From positions 1-37,311 of IMG/VR virus record IMGVR_UViG_3300031784_000095: 37,311 nt of DNA, one strand, 5' to 3'. The notes under the pieces are model-generated. The model saw nothing but the letters and a program-made list of their open reading frames with translations, did not search any database and was not told where the DNA came from. The stretch is from a virus. The position numbers and the translations under genes are program-made. Positions 36,951-37,311 of the stretch are shown here, piece by piece. Every line of letters begins with the position of its first letter. Position 1 is the first letter of the stretch.

Positions 36951-37311
36951 ATGCACGAAATCACCGAAACCGATGGACTCGTTCTCGCAGGTCAGCGCGC
37001 ATGGCATGGCTTGGGCACTGTGCTGCCGGAGCGTTGTGATGCGATCACCGCCATGAAGACGGCTGGACTGGAGTGGCAGATTGAGGTCGCGGAATTTGAG
37101 GCGACGCTCGCATCCGGCGAGAAGGTTGACTGCGGCGACTACCGCACGGTGGTGCGTTCCGACACCCGCGAAATCTTCGCCACCTGCAAGAAGGGTTACA
37201 AGCCGATTCAGAACACCGATCTGTTCGACTTGGCCTACGAGATCAGTTCTTTCTCCGATCGCGCTGTCGAGACTGCCGGATCGCTTCGTGGTGGTCGGCG
37301 CGTGTTCTGCC
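36951..37311 (+). CDS. DUF932-family phage protein, 5' part (continues at base 1)
   Basis: ATG 36951 is preceded by GAGACACCAA. The first 78 codons before the terminal overlap (M-H-E-I-T-E-T-D-G-L, A-W-H-G-L-G-T-V-L-P, C-D-A-I-T-A-M-K-T-A-G-L-E-W) are the typical start of DUF932 proteins. 234 bases to position 37184 keep the frame into base 1, giving 330 aa in all. See the entry at 1-759. Confidence 0.88.
   Translation, partial: MHEITETDGLVLAGQRAWHGLGTVLPERCDAITAMKTAGLEWQIEVAEFEATLASGEKVDCGDYRTVVRSDTREIFATCKKGYKPIQNTDLFDLAYEISSFSDRAVETAGSLRGGRRVFC
37185..37311. repeat. Terminal overlap copy 2 (identical to 1-127)
   Basis: Exact copy of the first 127 bases. Its presence shows that the contig closes into a circle of 37184 bp. 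Confidence 0.95.

Overview
The window is a complete, circularly assembled tailed-phage genome. The first 127 bases are repeated exactly at the end (37185-37311), so the unique circle is 37184 bp, and one gene (DUF932 family) runs across the artificial break. The phage looks like a siphovirus. Its head module is Mu-like (DUF935-type portal, gpF-like minor head protein, gpI/Z-like protease-scaffold, gp36-like DUF1320 protein). Its tail is long and non-contractile (tube, G/GT chaperone with a -1 frameshift, short glycine-rich tape measure, no sheath). No integrase, CI-like repressor, tRNA or DNA polymerase was recognised, so a lytic life on a host that supplies the replisome is the simplest reading. 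The host is unknown. A cysteine-rich GxCC-type module in a tail gene resembles modules I associate with Planctomycetota, which is only a weak hint.

Layout, following the circle from the divergent control region at 36311-36546. Rightward early genes: a small protein (36547), DUF932 (36951 to 759), Bet recombinase with an extra C-terminal domain (836), Gp157-like (1973), a small protein (2506), and a DUF1376-type replication protein with an iteron-like array inside it (2891). A run of small overlapping genes follows (3901-6122), then RusA resolvase, a metallophosphoesterase and a zincin-like protein. Next come a membrane coiled-coil protein, an orphan 277-aa protein and lysis-type genes (holin-like, and an overlapping membrane protein/lipoprotein pair). 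Then comes the most interesting block: a ParB-like protein, a TET/JBP-like 2-oxoglutarate/Fe(II) dioxygenase and a TET-associated (GREB1-like) glycosyltransferase, overlapping one another and running directly into the terminase genes. This is a predicted DNA-base hypermodification cassette with no cytosine C5-methyltransferase in the genome. Head genes occupy 13346-22005 and tail genes 22027-33367. A leftward module of about nine small genes (36310 down to 33364) completes the circle.

How it works together (inference): the leftward and rightward early transcripts start from a symmetric control region. Several early genes carry a repeated two-hairpin leader. Bet, Gp157, the DUF1376 protein, RusA and a PD-(D/E)XK-like protein handle recombination-dependent replication. 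The dioxygenase and glycosyltransferase then probably oxidise and glycosylate a pyrimidine in the DNA before TerL packages it. In the head module, proteins built from repeats separated by a F-S-R-P-G linker lie between the gpF-like gene and the protease, and the protease shares a 12-residue peptide with the N-terminus of the major capsid protein.
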